Positions 5,996-6,191 of a DNA stretch of 6,191 bases are shown here, piece by piece. Origin of the DNA: an uncultured Collinsella sp. (GTDB lineage Bacteria; Actinomycetota; Coriobacteriia; Coriobacteriales; Coriobacteriaceae); contig CABUHP010000108.1 of the NCBI GenBank assembly GCA_902491415.1, positions 1 through 6,191 on the forward strand, given 5' to 3'. Below the pieces are notes generated by a model, which saw only the letters and a program-made list of their open reading frames with translations, was not told where the DNA came from and did no database searches. How positions within the stretch are numbered: the first letter of the stretch is position 1; every line of letters starts with the position of its first letter. Position numbers and translations under genes: made by a program.

Positions 5996-6191
5996 ATGAG
6001 CACACAGACCGAGCCCAAGCTCGTCACGCAAATCGACTTCGCCCGCGCCGGGCAGATCACACCGCAGATGAAGGAGGTCGCCGAGCGCGAGCATCGCGAC
6101 CCCGAGTACATCCGCGAGCGCGTGGCCGACGGCCGCATCGCCATTCCCGCCAACATCGTGCACATCAAAAAGGGCATGCGCGCCTTTGGCG
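5996..6191 (+). CDS. thiC: Phosphomethylpyrimidine synthase ThiC, N-terminal part
   Basis: Only the first 65 codons lie in the window. The product converts aminoimidazole ribotide to hydroxymethylpyrimidine phosphate, the pyrimidine branch of thiamine biosynthesis, as a radical-SAM iron-sulfur enzyme in the cytosol. The visible part, with FARAGQITPQMKEVAEREHR, then IRERVADGRIAIPANIVH, matches the start of the short ThiC form common in anaerobes, which lacks the roughly 100-residue N-terminal extension of the E. coli enzyme. The C-terminal cluster-binding cysteine motif is outside the window and cannot be checked. The ATG at 5996 follows AAGGGAG by eight bases. The TPP riboswitch directly upstream independently supports the assignment. 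Confidence 0.95.
   Translation, partial: MSTQTEPKLVTQIDFARAGQITPQMKEVAEREHRDPEYIRERVADGRIAIPANIVHIKKGMRAFG

Noticed and set aside
5825..6163. N-terminal extension of the membrane-protein gene to 6163
   Set aside because: It runs antisense through the thiC start and the TPP riboswitch. The ATG at 5824 has a strong GAGGAGG site and begins a sensible membrane protein.

Overview
The window is high-GC, ordinary bacterial chromosome with five protein genes. Gene families, codon use and intergenic style point to an anaerobic, gut-type actinobacterium of the Coriobacteriia, with Collinsella or a relative as the best guess. That is inference from general resemblance, because the window holds no rRNA or other marker. 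I see no insertion sequence, prophage, CRISPR array, tRNA or defence locus.

Layout from left to right. Positions 1-2693 on the minus strand hold polA (DNA polymerase I), which lacks only its last residues at the window edge. A 166-bp divergent intergenic region (2694-2859) follows. It contains a perfect 10-bp inverted repeat around an extended -10 element, a candidate operator for the next gene. Positions 2860-4257 on the plus strand encode an M18 family zinc aminopeptidase. Positions 4359-5168 on the plus strand encode YaaA (peroxide-stress/DUF328 family). A convergent minus-strand gene at 5303-5824 encodes an unrecognised single-pass membrane protein. A TPP riboswitch (about 5898-5987) then leads into the start of thiC (5996 onward, cut by the window edge).

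The most unusual part is a pair of related long hairpins, at 4272-4338 and 5212-5272, that bracket yaaA. Their outer arms share TTGCGGTG.AATA and TATTCCACCGCAACTTTT, but their interiors are unrelated. Each looks like a rho-independent terminator reading rightward, yet their similarity suggests a dispersed intergenic palindrome family.

The genes do not form one pathway. PolA does repair and Okazaki-fragment maturation, the M18 enzyme trims peptides, YaaA is linked to iron and peroxide protection, and ThiC makes the thiamine pyrimidine under TPP control. The regulatory signals (operator-like repeat, terminator-like repeats, riboswitch with an embedded ribosome binding site) deserve more attention than the proteins. 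I found no convincing evidence of a new multi-gene system.
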